From Pullulanibacillus camelliae (GTDB lineage: Bacteria; Bacillota; Bacilli; Bacillales; Sporolactobacillaceae): DNA of 64,000 nt. Position 1 is the stretch's first letter; every line of letters begins with the position of its first letter. The stretch is from NCBI RefSeq assembly GCF_014642655.1, contig NZ_BMIR01000021.1, forward strand, positions 1-64,000, written 5' to 3'. The translations under genes and the position numbers were made by a program. This document shows positions 36,362-45,304 of the stretch, piece by piece. Below the pieces are notes generated by a model. That model made no database searches. It was not told the origin of the DNA and saw nothing but the letters and a program-made list of their open reading frames with translations.

Positions 36362-37417
36362 TTATCCGAGCGCTGGCGCGTACAGTGTATTAAGGATAGC
36401 TTCGACACCTTCGACCCCTTCAGCAACTGACGTTATCGAGAGACGCTTCGCTTCCTTTGGATACTTTTTTAATTGATGCTGATACCTTGGATCGTAATAA
36501 TGCTCAAGGAGCTGTTCTATAAATAAAGCGTAATCCTCGTTCTGTAATGCTGCTTCTAATTCTCCAAGGAATGGTTGTCGTAAATATTTTTGTAAATGCC
36601 AAAAGGCTTCATTCACCGCTGCCTTATTTTCTTCCGGATTATACTCTTTTAAAATGGCCTCAACCCGCGCCTGAAAAGGATAGTCAATCATGATACGCTC
36701 CCCTTGTGCCTTTCCCTCATTAATGAATGGTGGGAGGACCACGCGACCAATCCGCTTACTCTCGCCTTCAACGATATAATAGGGAGCATCCTTTAAATCA
36801 CATAGCCGCTGCCATAGCCCACATTCAAAAGCCTTTTGTGACTGCGGGTTAAGGCCCACTGAACCAAAAATCGACCCCCGATGACCGGCTAGCCCTTCAA
36901 GATCAATAACTGGATATCCTTTTTCGCTTAACTGCTTGAGTATGTCTGTCTTACGACTCCCTGTATACCCTTCAATGACAACAAAAGGCTTTTTTTCTTG
37001 TGAAAAAACATGAAGCTGTTCAGTGACGAGCTTCCTAAAAGAGCGAATGCCCCCTCTTAGTTGCCAGCACATGACACCCATGACAGTCATAAAATTAGCA
37101 AGGCTTTTACTGCGCATCCCCCCACGCCAACAGTAAATCACAGTTTGCTCAGCCTCTGCCGCCAGAGCCTTAATCTTCTTATAAAGGGAAGGGAGCTTGT
37201 GTGAAACAATTTCAACGCCACGCTCCTTAGCTTCTTCTGGTCCTTTCTGCTTATACAAAGTCCCAACCTCTGCCCGCTCATCATTTGAAAACAGCGGAAG
37301 ATTTATAGCTCCGGGAATATGAAACTCTTCATATTCTAAAGGTGAGCGCACATCGATAAGTGCCAGTTTATGTTGAATCGCTAAAAGATCATTGATTTCG
37401 ATTTGCTTTAAGTCCAT
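36362..37417 (-). CDS. mnmH: tRNA 2-selenouridine synthase
   Basis: Replaces sulfur by selenium at the wobble uridine of certain tRNAs, using selenophosphate from SelD through geranylated and selenophosphorylated intermediates. The 351-residue protein has an N-terminal rhodanese domain (about 1-125) with the catalytic Cys in VIYCWRGGMRS at about 97. The C-terminal P-loop domain has Walker A written GYTGSRKT at about 150-157. The canonical GxxxxGKT has Gly where this protein has Arg (codon CGT). The rest of the domain is intact (IDLEGLAGHRGS, ESKRIG). It lies 20 kb from selD and no operon partner is adjacent. Confidence 0.93.
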   Translation of the reverse strand: MDLKQIEINDLLAIQHKLALIDVRSPLEYEEFHIPGAINLPLFSNDERAEVGTLYKQKGPEEAKERGVEIVSHKLPSLYKKIKALAAEAEQTVIYCWRGGMRSKSLANFMTVMGVMCWQLRGGIRSFRKLVTEQLHVFSQEKKPFVVIEGYTGSRKTDILKQLSEKGYPVIDLEGLAGHRGSIFGSVGLNPQSQKAFECGLWQRLCDLKDAPYYIVEGESKRIGRVVLPPFINEGKAQGERIMIDYPFQARVEAILKEYNPEENKAAVNEAFWHLQKYLRQPFLGELEAALQNEDYALFIEQLLEHYYDPRYQHQLKKYPKEAKRLSITSVAEGVEGVEAILNTLYAPALG

Positions 37418-37621
37418 GATTTCATCCCTAACATAGTATAATAAGCCGTCATACCTCTATTCATTGTTTTGACAAAATAACTGAAATGTAATCGTCATGA
37501 GCCATTTATTTTCTTTCGGCTACAACATTTACTCAACATTCCAGATTTTAAACCTCATCCCTCAGTGAAATGTGTATTTTTTTGTTATTTATTGCTGATA
37601 TTTATTTCAATAAATGTCGCT

Positions 37622-37657
37622 AATTTGACAAATTCGATAGTCCCTTTGCCTTATAAT
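37622..37657 (+). promoter_or_regulatory. sinI promoter with possible Spo0A box
   Basis: A perfect TTGACA (37625-37630) and a perfect TATAAT (37652-37657) are separated by 21 bases, far from the 17 optimal for SigA alone but close to the 21-22 bases of Spo0A-activated promoters such as spoIIG. The reverse complement across the -35, TTTGTCAAAT, differs from the 0A box TTTGTCGAA by one base. Confidence 0.55.
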
Positions 37658-37727
37658 ACTTACAAGTTTATACATAATATCAGTCCATAGTTTTACAAAA
37701 AACAAACCCTACATTGGAGGAATGAGA

Positions 37728-37859
37728 ATGGAAAAAATACTAGACACCGAATGGGTACTTCTTATTTTAAAAGCGAAAGAATTACATCTCTCAAAAGAAG
37801 ACATTCGTCTTTTCCTACATAAAAAAACGATTGAAACACAGAAAAGAGTTACTTCCTAA
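37728..37859 (+). CDS. sinI: SinI-family anti-repressor
   Basis: A 43-residue peptide, too short for most gene finders. LDTEWVLLILKAKELHLSKE with DIRLFL matches the SinI dimerisation domain (DxEWVxLIxxAKExxLSxEEIRxFL), which binds SinR and prevents DNA binding. GGAGG lies 7 bases before the ATG at 37728; an ATG two codons earlier is too close to it. The gene is convergent with sinR and ends 10 bases from its stop codon. In B. subtilis, sinI and sinR are in tandem. Confidence 0.85.
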   Translation: MEKILDTEWVLLILKAKELHLSKEDIRLFLHKKTIETQKRVTS

Positions 37860-37869
37860 TCAATAGAAA

Positions 37870-38196
37870 TTAACTCTTCTGGCTCTTTCTCCATTTTTGA
37901 TAATCTAAAAATTCTTTGAATTCTTCTTTATCCATCCCGGAATCCATTGCCTCTTCAATCAATTCAACCCATTCTGGGTCTAGCCATTCCCGTGGATCTT
38001 CTTCACTATGAATCAAGCTTAAAACACTGACCCCCAGCACCTCAGCAATCTTTTCTAAGAAGTGGACAGATGGGTTCTGTTGTAAGTTTCTCTCAATAGT
38101 ACTCAAATAGGATTTAGAGACACCTGCTTTTTCAGATAACTCGGTTAGTGAAAGGCGTTTCTGCACTCTTAATTCTTTTATTTTTTTTCCAATCAT
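37870..38196 (-). CDS. sinR: SinR-type transcriptional regulator
   Basis: A 108-residue regulator. The N-terminal Xre-type helix-turn-helix (about 1-62) has RLSLTELSEKAGVSKSYLSTIER. The C-terminal SinI-like dimerisation domain (about 69-101) has DPEWVELIEEAMDSGMDKEEF, which mirrors the facing SinI. In B. subtilis SinR represses biofilm matrix genes. No matrix operon (eps, tapA-tasA) is in this window. No terminator separates it from sinI, so the transcripts could overlap as antisense. Confidence 0.88.
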   Translation of the reverse strand: MIGKKIKELRVQKRLSLTELSEKAGVSKSYLSTIERNLQQNPSVHFLEKIAEVLGVSVLSLIHSEEDPREWLDPEWVELIEEAMDSGMDKEEFKEFLDYQKWRKSQKS

Positions 38197-38515
38197 CTAA
38201 TCACCCATCATCATAACATTACACCGAACTTTTAGTAGAAATTCATAACTTATTATATACCATTTCGTTCATATTGTCTTTAGCATTGTGATGACAACTA
38301 TAAAAAATAACCGTCCAAAATTTGCCTATCCACATCTTATTAAAATTTATTCGATTGACACTTCTAGATTAAGGGGATGATACCACCTTTGAAAGTGGCT
38401 CTACGTCTGAATCGACCGCATGACATGTTCCGCAGCACCACTAGGTAAAGGAATGCTTGAGCTAGAGTTCTGGGGAAAATAGAAGCTTGAGGAGGTTTGC
38501 GTTGATGGGATGAAG

Positions 38516-38553
38516 AAATCACTCCCTTAGTTCATCAACCAAAGGAGCGATTT
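38516..38553 (-). terminator. Possible terminator of the GH4/PTS operon
   Basis: AAATCaCTCCcTT pairs with AAaGGAGcGATTT (38516-38528 with 38541-38553) just past the GH4 stop codon. The T-run on the minus strand is interrupted. The rest of 38197-38568 holds no gene that I can support. Confidence 0.5.
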
Positions 38554-38568
38554 ATCAGCGTGCATGCG

Positions 38569-39849
38569 TTATACCCGTTGTGTTTGATAAAATCCGGATC
38601 CCAACCATGCTTTATTCGCTTCGAGCAATTCATTCAATAAAGGTTGAGCAAGATCATAATCCCCGATAAATGGATGGGCTAAAAGAGCCAGCAATGCCCT
38701 ATCTCTATTTTCACTCACAGCAGCTTCCACTGTAAGTGATTCATAATTTTTCACTGAACTAATCAGCCCCCGTACAGTGTCTGGAATATCATCAATTTGT
38801 AGTGGTTTAATACCTGATTTATTTAATAGGCAGGCAGTCTCAATGGTTGCGTCATTTGGCAAAAATGAGAGCGTACCTCTATTTTGAACATTAGCCACGA
38901 TCCACATATCCTGATCATTATAAATAGAATGAATCGCTTGAAGGGCAATTTCTGAATAACCACCACCGCCACGCTTCTTTAAGAGCTCCGGCTTCTCAAC
39001 CTGATCCTCTCTTGAGAATGCCTTAAAAATCTCTGCCTCTAATTCCAATATCGTTTCACCCCTAGTCTGCTCCTGCTTTTTCAACTCGTTATATTTCCTT
39101 TGCTTGTGAAAATAGTATTGGCAATATTGACTAGGGAGCATTCTCAGCTTCTTAATTAAAGCTGGATCAATGGTTGCATGAACTTCGGCAACTTTATCAA
39201 ACTCTTCATCTGTTAAAGCTCTGCCATTCACCTTGATGTTATAAGCAAAATTCATATGATTCAAACCAATAAAATCATACTTAACCTGCTGATAAGGAAT
39301 GCCAAGCGCTTGCTCAACCCAAGTGCGCGGGCGCATACCGCCAGCGCATAGCCCAATAAATTTTGCTTTTGTGTATTTATTGACTGCTTCCGCTACAATC
39401 CCTGTGGGATTGGTATAATTGATAATCCAAGCATTAGGACTGTGTTTTTCAACAGCTTTGGCAATTTTAAGCATGGCCGGTAGGGTTCTCAGAGCTTTCA
39501 TAAATCCACCCGGTCCTGTTGTTTCTTGACCAATGATCCCGTATTTTAGAGGAATTTTTTCATCATTGACACGGGCTTGGTTGCCACCCACCCGAATTTG
39601 CGTCAAAATAATCTCCTTGTTTTTTACAGCTTCCTCAAGATCCGTTGTCCTATTAATAGTCACATCTAACCCATGAAACGCTGCATAACGTTTAGAAAAA
39701 TGATACATGATCTCTAATCTTTCAGGGTTTATATCCATCAGCATAATTTCTTCAACAGGTAATGTTGCTTTATGGCTAGCAAGCCCTTCCAAAATCTCAG
39801 GACTATAGCCGCTTCCAGCACCTATAATCGTCAGCTTCATTTTAGACAT
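38569..39849 (-). CDS. Glycoside hydrolase family 4 (6-phospho-glycosidase)
   Basis: NAD+- and metal-dependent hydrolase that splits phosphorylated disaccharides brought in by the PTS; 426 residues. The N-terminal Rossmann loop is TIIGAGSGYSPEI at about 7-19. The substrate and cofactor segment VGGNQARVNDEKIPLKYG and INYTNPTGIV at about 144-153 are present. The metal-site Cys is in GLCAGGMRPR at about 172 and the His in GLNHMNF at about 200. The usual CNxP is CAGG here, a departure within the metal loop. It overlaps the IIA gene; an ATG three codons on overlaps the IIA stop as ATGA and may be the true start. It is the last gene of the operon. Confidence 0.88.
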   Translation of the reverse strand: MSKMKLTIIGAGSGYSPEILEGLASHKATLPVEEIMLMDINPERLEIMYHFSKRYAAFHGLDVTINRTTDLEEAVKNKEIILTQIRVGGNQARVNDEKIPLKYGIIGQETTGPGGFMKALRTLPAMLKIAKAVEKHSPNAWIINYTNPTGIVAEAVNKYTKAKFIGLCAGGMRPRTWVEQALGIPYQQVKYDFIGLNHMNFAYNIKVNGRALTDEEFDKVAEVHATIDPALIKKLRMLPSQYCQYYFHKQRKYNELKKQEQTRGETILELEAEIFKAFSREDQVEKPELLKKRGGGGYSEIALQAIHSIYNDQDMWIVANVQNRGTLSFLPNDATIETACLLNKSGIKPLQIDDIPDTVRGLISSVKNYESLTVEAAVSENRDRALLALLAHPFIGDYDLAQPLLNELLEANKAWLGSGFYQTQRV

Positions 39850-40196
39850 TTTAATTTTTCCACTTCCCTTTTTAAGTCATTCATTTCTTGATAGAGTTGA
39901 ATATGTTCCACTGCCATATCCCTAAAATTGATCGCATTCATTAAATGGTCTTCCGCATGAATCAAAATAAGGTTAATGTCCATACTGATTCCTTTGGCTT
40001 CCTCTGAGATTAACTGTGTTTGAATATTATGGGCCTTAAGCAAATGTATTCTAGCCTCTTCTAGTAAGTCTAAGGCTCGAGTGAATTCCTCTTTCTTGGC
40101 TATGGTTATGGCCTCCTGACATAAACACTTCGCATCACCGGCAAATAAGATTAATCGCATGGCTTGTTCTTCAAGGCTCATGATTTTCACCATCAT
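39837..40196 (-). CDS. PTS lactose/cellobiose-family EIIA
   Basis: A 119-residue helical phosphocarrier. The phospho-His is in ILIHAEDHLMNAI at about 83, the position typical of IIA-Lac/Cel, and LLKAHNIQTQLI is the partner helix. It overlaps the IIB gene by 26 bases at its 5' end; ATG codons at 40196, 40193 and 40181 are all possible, the last following GATGGTG. It receives phosphate from HPr and passes it to the IIB encoded just upstream. Confidence 0.88.
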   Translation of the reverse strand: MMVKIMSLEEQAMRLILFAGDAKCLCQEAITIAKKEEFTRALDLLEEARIHLLKAHNIQTQLISEEAKGISMDINLILIHAEDHLMNAINFRDMAVEHIQLYQEMNDLKREVEKLKCLK

Positions 40197-40506
40197 TGCT
40201 CAACTGGAAGGCGAAGGCTATCGCCCGTTCTCCATCTAAATTCCCATAAATGTCCATAGGGATCACTCCACTATGAATATTAAATTCTGCACACATTTTC
40301 TGAATCGCGGGAGCCTTAAAGCGCGCCTGTGGTCCAATTAAAACCACATCATACTGCTGGACAAAGTCCTTATCCAGCTTATCCATCGAGACCGCTTGCA
40401 CACTAATGTCATTTCTGCCTTTCTTTATTAAACTTTCATTCATTCTTTCCACTAATAATCCCGTCGACATTCCTGCAATACATGCTAATAAAATCTTCAA
40501 CCTCAT
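40171..40506 (-). CDS. PTS cellobiose-type EIIB
   Basis: A 111-residue cytosolic domain protein. The phospho-Cys is in LLACIAGMSTGLLV at about residue 9, as in LicB/CelA-type IIB proteins. AAGGGGTG precedes the ATG. It lies between the SIS-protein gene and the IIA gene in the operon. Confidence 0.88.
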   Translation of the reverse strand: MRLKILLACIAGMSTGLLVERMNESLIKKGRNDISVQAVSMDKLDKDFVQQYDVVLIGPQARFKAPAIQKMCAEFNIHSGVIPMDIYGNLDGERAIAFAFQLSNDGENHEP

Positions 40507-40533
40507 TCACACCCCTTAATAATGATTAGATAT

Positions 40534-41604
40534 CTAGGTTGTTTTTGTCCGTAATTTCGAAAAAAACTCGGGATAAACGCTCGTATCAGGATTAAATCCC
40601 GTGAGCAGTGCCAATTCATTTGCCAAGACTTGAAAAGGGATGACAAATTTGATAGCTTTCGAAAGTTGCCCTTGACATTGAATAGTTAACTCATATTTCG
40701 AATGGGGTTCAAACACTGTCAAAACAAGGATATTACGGTTGACCCCTTCAATAAATTGAGTGATCGCATCTGTCATCGCCCTTCCACTCTCATCTGTTTT
40801 AATAAAAATATGAAAGCTATCGCTTTGAATCAAGCGATGGGGGCCATGTGTAAATTCCTCAATGTCATAGGCTAAAACAGGAATTCTCAACGTTTCAAGA
40901 AGCTTGAGCTGTCCTTCATACAATGTCCCAAGCTCCTGACCATAACCAACAACAGTGATATATGGCGCCTGTTTCCAAGCCACATGTTGCTTTACCCAGT
41001 GCTTCATTTGTAAAATAAGTGTCTGAATATCATTAAGGTCTTTCTTCAATGTATCCATAAGCTGCTGATGATCACGTCTTGATAGGGATGCATGCTTTTC
41101 ACCAAATGCTACGGCTATTTGTATCAATCTCATAAGGGTGGCTGTATAGCCTGCGGTTTTCGGGCCAATAGCTTCTTCCCCACACCCAATGTCAATGACG
41201 CTATCCCCTGCTTTTGCAATTGGACTAGTCGCATCCGCCGTTAATGAGACCACAGATAAGCCCATTTGTCGGGCGACTTGGATACAGTCTAACGTTCCTG
41301 TGCTTCTTCCCGACTGTGAGATAACTATGGCTATCCCTTTTCTACCTTGATACTTTTTAAATGCATAATGCCTGAATTGGAATGCATTGCAGACAACGAT
41401 CTCAGCAGTGGTATAGTGTTCCCATATTGGTTTGACTGCCATGGCGGCGTTTAATGAACTTCCACATGCAACGAGACACACTAAGTAATTCTGTTCTTCA
41501 TCAATGCTTTTCACCACATTTTTAATGGACTGTTCATCTTCTAGTAGGTCTAGCAATGTCTCCTGTTGTTTGTTGATATACGCTTCCATGAGATTTGACT
41601 CCAT
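40534..41604 (-). CDS. Double-SIS-domain sugar isomerase/deglycase-like protein
   Basis: A 356-residue cytosolic protein with two SIS domains. The first has CGSSLNAAMAVKPIW at about 47-61 and ISQSGRSTGTLD at about 94-105. The second has TVVGYGQELGTLYEGQLKL and EFTHGPHRLIQ. This resembles the isomerase half of GlmS and the deglycase FrlB, which act on amino-sugar phosphates or sugar-amine adducts. AAGGAGGAG precedes the ATG, and it is 11 bases after the IIC gene. Its presence with GH4 suggests the imported disaccharide or glycoside contains an amino sugar or an Amadori-type product; that is inference. Confidence 0.8.
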   Translation of the reverse strand: MESNLMEAYINKQQETLLDLLEDEQSIKNVVKSIDEEQNYLVCLVACGSSLNAAMAVKPIWEHYTTAEIVVCNAFQFRHYAFKKYQGRKGIAIVISQSGRSTGTLDCIQVARQMGLSVVSLTADATSPIAKAGDSVIDIGCGEEAIGPKTAGYTATLMRLIQIAVAFGEKHASLSRRDHQQLMDTLKKDLNDIQTLILQMKHWVKQHVAWKQAPYITVVGYGQELGTLYEGQLKLLETLRIPVLAYDIEEFTHGPHRLIQSDSFHIFIKTDESGRAMTDAITQFIEGVNRNILVLTVFEPHSKYELTIQCQGQLSKAIKFVIPFQVLANELALLTGFNPDTSVYPEFFSKLRTKTT

Positions 41605-41615
41605 AGCTCTCCTCC

Positions 41616-42893
41616 TTATCCATTCATAGGTTGCGTCAAATCTGACTCATGCTGTTCACCACCTTGTTGCCCTTGGTTTAAGCGCTGTTTTTCTAGAGCT
41701 TTAAAGAAAGGATAATAGATGACTGCGGATATGATAATTTCTATCACACCGTACACTGCTGCACGCCAATCACCTCCTGATGATAAGTACTGCATGAGTA
41801 TGGGTGGCATCGTAAAAGGAACGTTGACGACCGGCTTACCAATTAGACCAAAATACATCACAAGGTAAGTGGTAAAGGTTAGAATGATATTTCCGAGGAT
41901 ATAAGGAATCATCATAATAGGATTTAATACGACAGGAACGCCGAAGACAACAGGCTCATTGATCTCAAAAATACTTCCAGGCAAACATAGCTTACCTAAT
42001 GTTCTTAAACCCTTATCCTTTGAAAAAAGCATGAAAACAACCAGCATTAAGGTCGCGCCACCGCCGCCAATAAATACATAATTCATGAAGCCAGCTGCCG
42101 TAATGAACGGGACAGGGTCTCCATGGGTCACAGCACTTGTATTGGCGCCCAACATTTGCAAGAATATCGGATCAGCAACAGATAGAACAGCTGCTCCATG
42201 AATTCCCACACACCATAAGAGTGATCTAAGGAGCATAAAGAGAAGAATCCCCCAAAGTGTGTTTAACGAGAAGACAAGCGGACTAAAAAGTAAATTCAAA
42301 ACATGATTAATATCTATACCGATGACAACGCGGATCAACCAAAAGAACATAATCACAACAGCAAGTGGGGTGAGCAATTCAAATGATTTGCTAATTGTAG
42401 CCGGTACAGATGCCGGCATTCTAATCACCCAATTCCGCTTCAGCATAAACCTTAAAATCTCAACAGAAATAATCGCTACAATAATCGCTGCAAAGATGCC
42501 TTTTGTACCAAAATTATCAATGGTGAGTGTGTACTCCTGACCTACTTTGCCTGTTTGCACAATCAAAAAAGCGATTAATGATAGAATCGCGCTTAATATT
42601 GGATCCAAGCCGTAGTTTTTAGCCAGGTGATAAGAGATACCTATAACCGCAATGACACCAAGCATATCAAAGGTTACAGAGACTGGAACTGTCAATACTG
42701 CTTGATAGGGCTGAATGAAGTCCGTCCAAGCCTTGACAGGAAAATAAGCAATAATCAAGAATAAGGAACCAATAATCGTAAAGGGAATGGTGACAATCAT
42801 TCCATCCTTCACACCAATCATGTAACGGTTTTCCCCTATTTTGACTAAAAAGGGGGTAATCCTATCATCAAATAGCCTCATTAACCTATCCAT
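41616..42893 (-). CDS. PTS cellobiose/lactose-family EIIC permease
   Basis: A 425-residue membrane permease with about ten hydrophobic segments. FEINEPVVFGVPVVLNPIMM at about 295-314 is the conserved substrate-binding region of the Lac/Cel IIC family, and VGIHGAAVLSV is also typical. GAGGCGAG precedes the ATG. It forms the transporter with the separate IIB and IIA proteins. Confidence 0.9.
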   Translation of the reverse strand: MDRLMRLFDDRITPFLVKIGENRYMIGVKDGMIVTIPFTIIGSLFLIIAYFPVKAWTDFIQPYQAVLTVPVSVTFDMLGVIAVIGISYHLAKNYGLDPILSAILSLIAFLIVQTGKVGQEYTLTIDNFGTKGIFAAIIVAIISVEILRFMLKRNWVIRMPASVPATISKSFELLTPLAVVIMFFWLIRVVIGIDINHVLNLLFSPLVFSLNTLWGILLFMLLRSLLWCVGIHGAAVLSVADPIFLQMLGANTSAVTHGDPVPFITAAGFMNYVFIGGGGATLMLVVFMLFSKDKGLRTLGKLCLPGSIFEINEPVVFGVPVVLNPIMMIPYILGNIILTFTTYLVMYFGLIGKPVVNVPFTMPPILMQYLSSGGDWRAAVYGVIEIIISAVIYYPFFKALEKQRLNQGQQGGEQHESDLTQPMNG

Positions 42894-42940
42894 TGGTCTC
42901 GCCTCACTTTATAATAGATTGGAAAAATAACAGTGATCTT

Positions 42941-44935
42941 CTATCCTGTAAACAGCTCTACTAATTCAGTTTCCGTGCGGCATGTAGATATAGCTTTAAG
43001 CGCCTCCTGTGAGTTGAAAAGCGTGTATAAATCCGAAATAATACTTTGAATATGTGCAGGGTCATCTATCTTTAATCCCGTAAGAAAAACAATAGTGACT
43101 GATTTATCCTCCCAGACGGTGTCTCCCCAATCCACACGTCCTCGTAGCACTGCGATTGCAATGAAGGGCTTTATAATATATTGACTTTCTCCATGCGGCA
43201 GAGCCACGCCGTTGCCAAAACATGTTGGTGCCTGTTTTTCGCGATTAAGAACAGACTGAAGGTACCCATCCTTTACATAGCCCCTTTGAATGACCTGATG
43301 GCAAAGAAAAGTAAGGATTTCTTGTTTAGTGCTATAATTAAGGTCTAAATAAATCAACTCATTGTCCAAAATCTGCTTTAAATGTCGGCATTGAATCAGC
43401 TTCTTTTCATCCTTCATAATAAATTGGTGTATCGTCTTGATATCATAAAAATTGATAAGTTGAGAAATCACAATGACAGGGACTGAAGAAATCTGTAAAG
43501 GTACTGTAGATATAATCAAGTCAATCGCATTAAGATTCAGCTGATTTAACTCTGGCACAGCTAGACAATCGACAATGTCAAGCTGTGGCACACTATGTTT
43601 GATTTTGTTTGCAATAAGTTGAGAGGTCCCAACACCAAAGGAACAGACAATAACTACTCTTTTGTACACTTTGCTCTCTTCAATGGCCGCTTGAAAATAG
43701 ATGGTTAAGAATGAAAGCTCATCATCATCTACCTTGATAGTGTAACGATCTTCCATCAATGAACACGCCAGTCTAATCACACTAAATAACGCAGTATATT
43801 TCTTTTTGACATCTTCAAGAAGTGGATTTTTTACTTTGATATGATATTGAAATCTATGAAACATGGCTTTGATATGTGATAAAAGACCTAAGTAGAGTTT
43901 TCTATTCTCTGAAAAGTTAATGTCGATATTTTTGGAGATGACCGAAATCAGCTCATTTGTGAATGAAGCAACCAGCGACTTGTTAGCATCATTAAAAACA
44001 GTAGGATGTATAGAGGATTCCTGATGTTTTTGATAACCCCCGCTTAACAAATAACAATACACATTGTGAATTTCAGCAGGAGAAACATCCACTATATGAC
44101 ACTTTGATAAGTCAAAGACGATCTTCTGGGCAGTAGCATAAAGCATCGTGCCATTTACGGCTTGAAAATGCTCTTCTGCAATTCGAAAACGATCCGTGAC
44201 ATGTTCTTTAAATACTGAATCAATCAAAATATTTGTAACGATACTCACAAAGTAAAGTTCATTCATTAAACCCAAAACTTTGTCTTCCACTTGTAATAGA
44301 GTGGCTTCCACACGTTTTACATGCTCTTCACCAAAAACAATCGAAAGCGCTTGAAAGGTTGCAGGTGGTATTCTTTCTGAGCGTCCCTTGTTATGTCTGC
44401 CAATATTTTTTTCCAACGCATTGATAATTTCCACTATCGCTTTTCTAAAAGCTTCTGCCTCTCCCGCCAATCTTGTTCCCTTTTTTGTTTTAAGTAAAGC
44501 AAGGTTACAATTTTGCGCCCATTTTTCAACAAAAGTGAGATCATTTACAATGGAGGTTTTACTTAAAAAGAATTGTTCAGAAAGTCTATTAATGGAGGTT
44601 CCCTTGTCTTTACTCACCAATAGTTGCGCAATCATTTTTAATCTTCTGATGTTAATGCTATCTGTTTGGCCCCCTGCACGCTTTGTTAAGACCTCACTTA
44701 AGAGTCGAGCTCTTTTACTAGTAGAAGCTTCTAGCTTAATCCCAACACCTGGTTTCTTAATGATAATGATCTCTTCAGTGTTACAGAAATCCTTTAGGTC
44801 GTGTAAATAATTTTGAATCGATCGAATGGACACCCCCATCTTTTGTGAAAAGTATTGAAGAGGCTGATAATTGTCTTCTGACAACATTAATTTCAGCATT
44901 TCGTTTTGCCTTGAAGTAAGAAAAACTCGCTGCAT
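42941..44935 (-). CDS. PRD-containing activator with EIIB and EIIA domains (LicR/MtlR type)
   Basis: A 664-residue transcription activator of the PTS operon. The N-terminal winged helices begin MQRVFLTSRQNEML and include YFSQKMGVSIRSIQNYLHDL. Two PRD domains follow (about 180-390), then an EIIB-Gat-like domain with Cys in VCSFGVGTSQLIANKI at about 410 and an EIIA-Mtl-like domain with His in GNGVALPHGESQ near 580. HPr and the cognate EII should phosphorylate it and so couple activity to sugar supply. The frame opens 21 codons upstream, but AAGGGG lies 8 bases before the ATG at 44935. It is 47 bases from the IIC gene. Confidence 0.88.
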   Translation of the reverse strand: MQRVFLTSRQNEMLKLMLSEDNYQPLQYFSQKMGVSIRSIQNYLHDLKDFCNTEEIIIIKKPGVGIKLEASTSKRARLLSEVLTKRAGGQTDSINIRRLKMIAQLLVSKDKGTSINRLSEQFFLSKTSIVNDLTFVEKWAQNCNLALLKTKKGTRLAGEAEAFRKAIVEIINALEKNIGRHNKGRSERIPPATFQALSIVFGEEHVKRVEATLLQVEDKVLGLMNELYFVSIVTNILIDSVFKEHVTDRFRIAEEHFQAVNGTMLYATAQKIVFDLSKCHIVDVSPAEIHNVYCYLLSGGYQKHQESSIHPTVFNDANKSLVASFTNELISVISKNIDINFSENRKLYLGLLSHIKAMFHRFQYHIKVKNPLLEDVKKKYTALFSVIRLACSLMEDRYTIKVDDDELSFLTIYFQAAIEESKVYKRVVIVCSFGVGTSQLIANKIKHSVPQLDIVDCLAVPELNQLNLNAIDLIISTVPLQISSVPVIVISQLINFYDIKTIHQFIMKDEKKLIQCRHLKQILDNELIYLDLNYSTKQEILTFLCHQVIQRGYVKDGYLQSVLNREKQAPTCFGNGVALPHGESQYIIKPFIAIAVLRGRVDWGDTVWEDKSVTIVFLTGLKIDDPAHIQSIISDLYTLFNSQEALKAISTCRTETELVELFTG

Positions 44936-45229
44936 CTTTTCATCCCCTTTATACTCTCTGAATATAAAATCTCTCCCATAATAGCTTTTAGGAATCACCC
45001 TAACCTGATTAACAAGCCGCTGTTTTTGGTGAATTTAGAATCTTTTTTCTTTATGGATTTAATTATAACGAAATGAGAAATGCTGCATATACCAAATGTC
45101 TTCGCCTTGTTTGGCAATCTCCTTACCATCAGCAAATTCTGATAGTATGAAAAAGGATTTGTCGTTTGATTATTAAAGTCGCTCCTACCAGCCCGCTCGT
45201 GTCAGCGCATTGGTCTGAGAGCAAAATAA

Positions 45230-45269
45230 AAAACCACTTATTCTGCGGTTAAACAGAATAAGTGGTTTT
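45230..45269 (-). terminator. Terminator of yneF
   Basis: A 16-bp perfect stem (45230-45245 with 45254-45269) with an 8-base loop is followed on the minus strand by TTATTTT. It lies 35 bases past the yneF stop. The rest of 44936-45304 has no gene. Confidence 0.8.
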
Positions 45270-45304
45270 AAAAACATCCGATTGAAATGATGCTGTGCTT
45301 CGTA

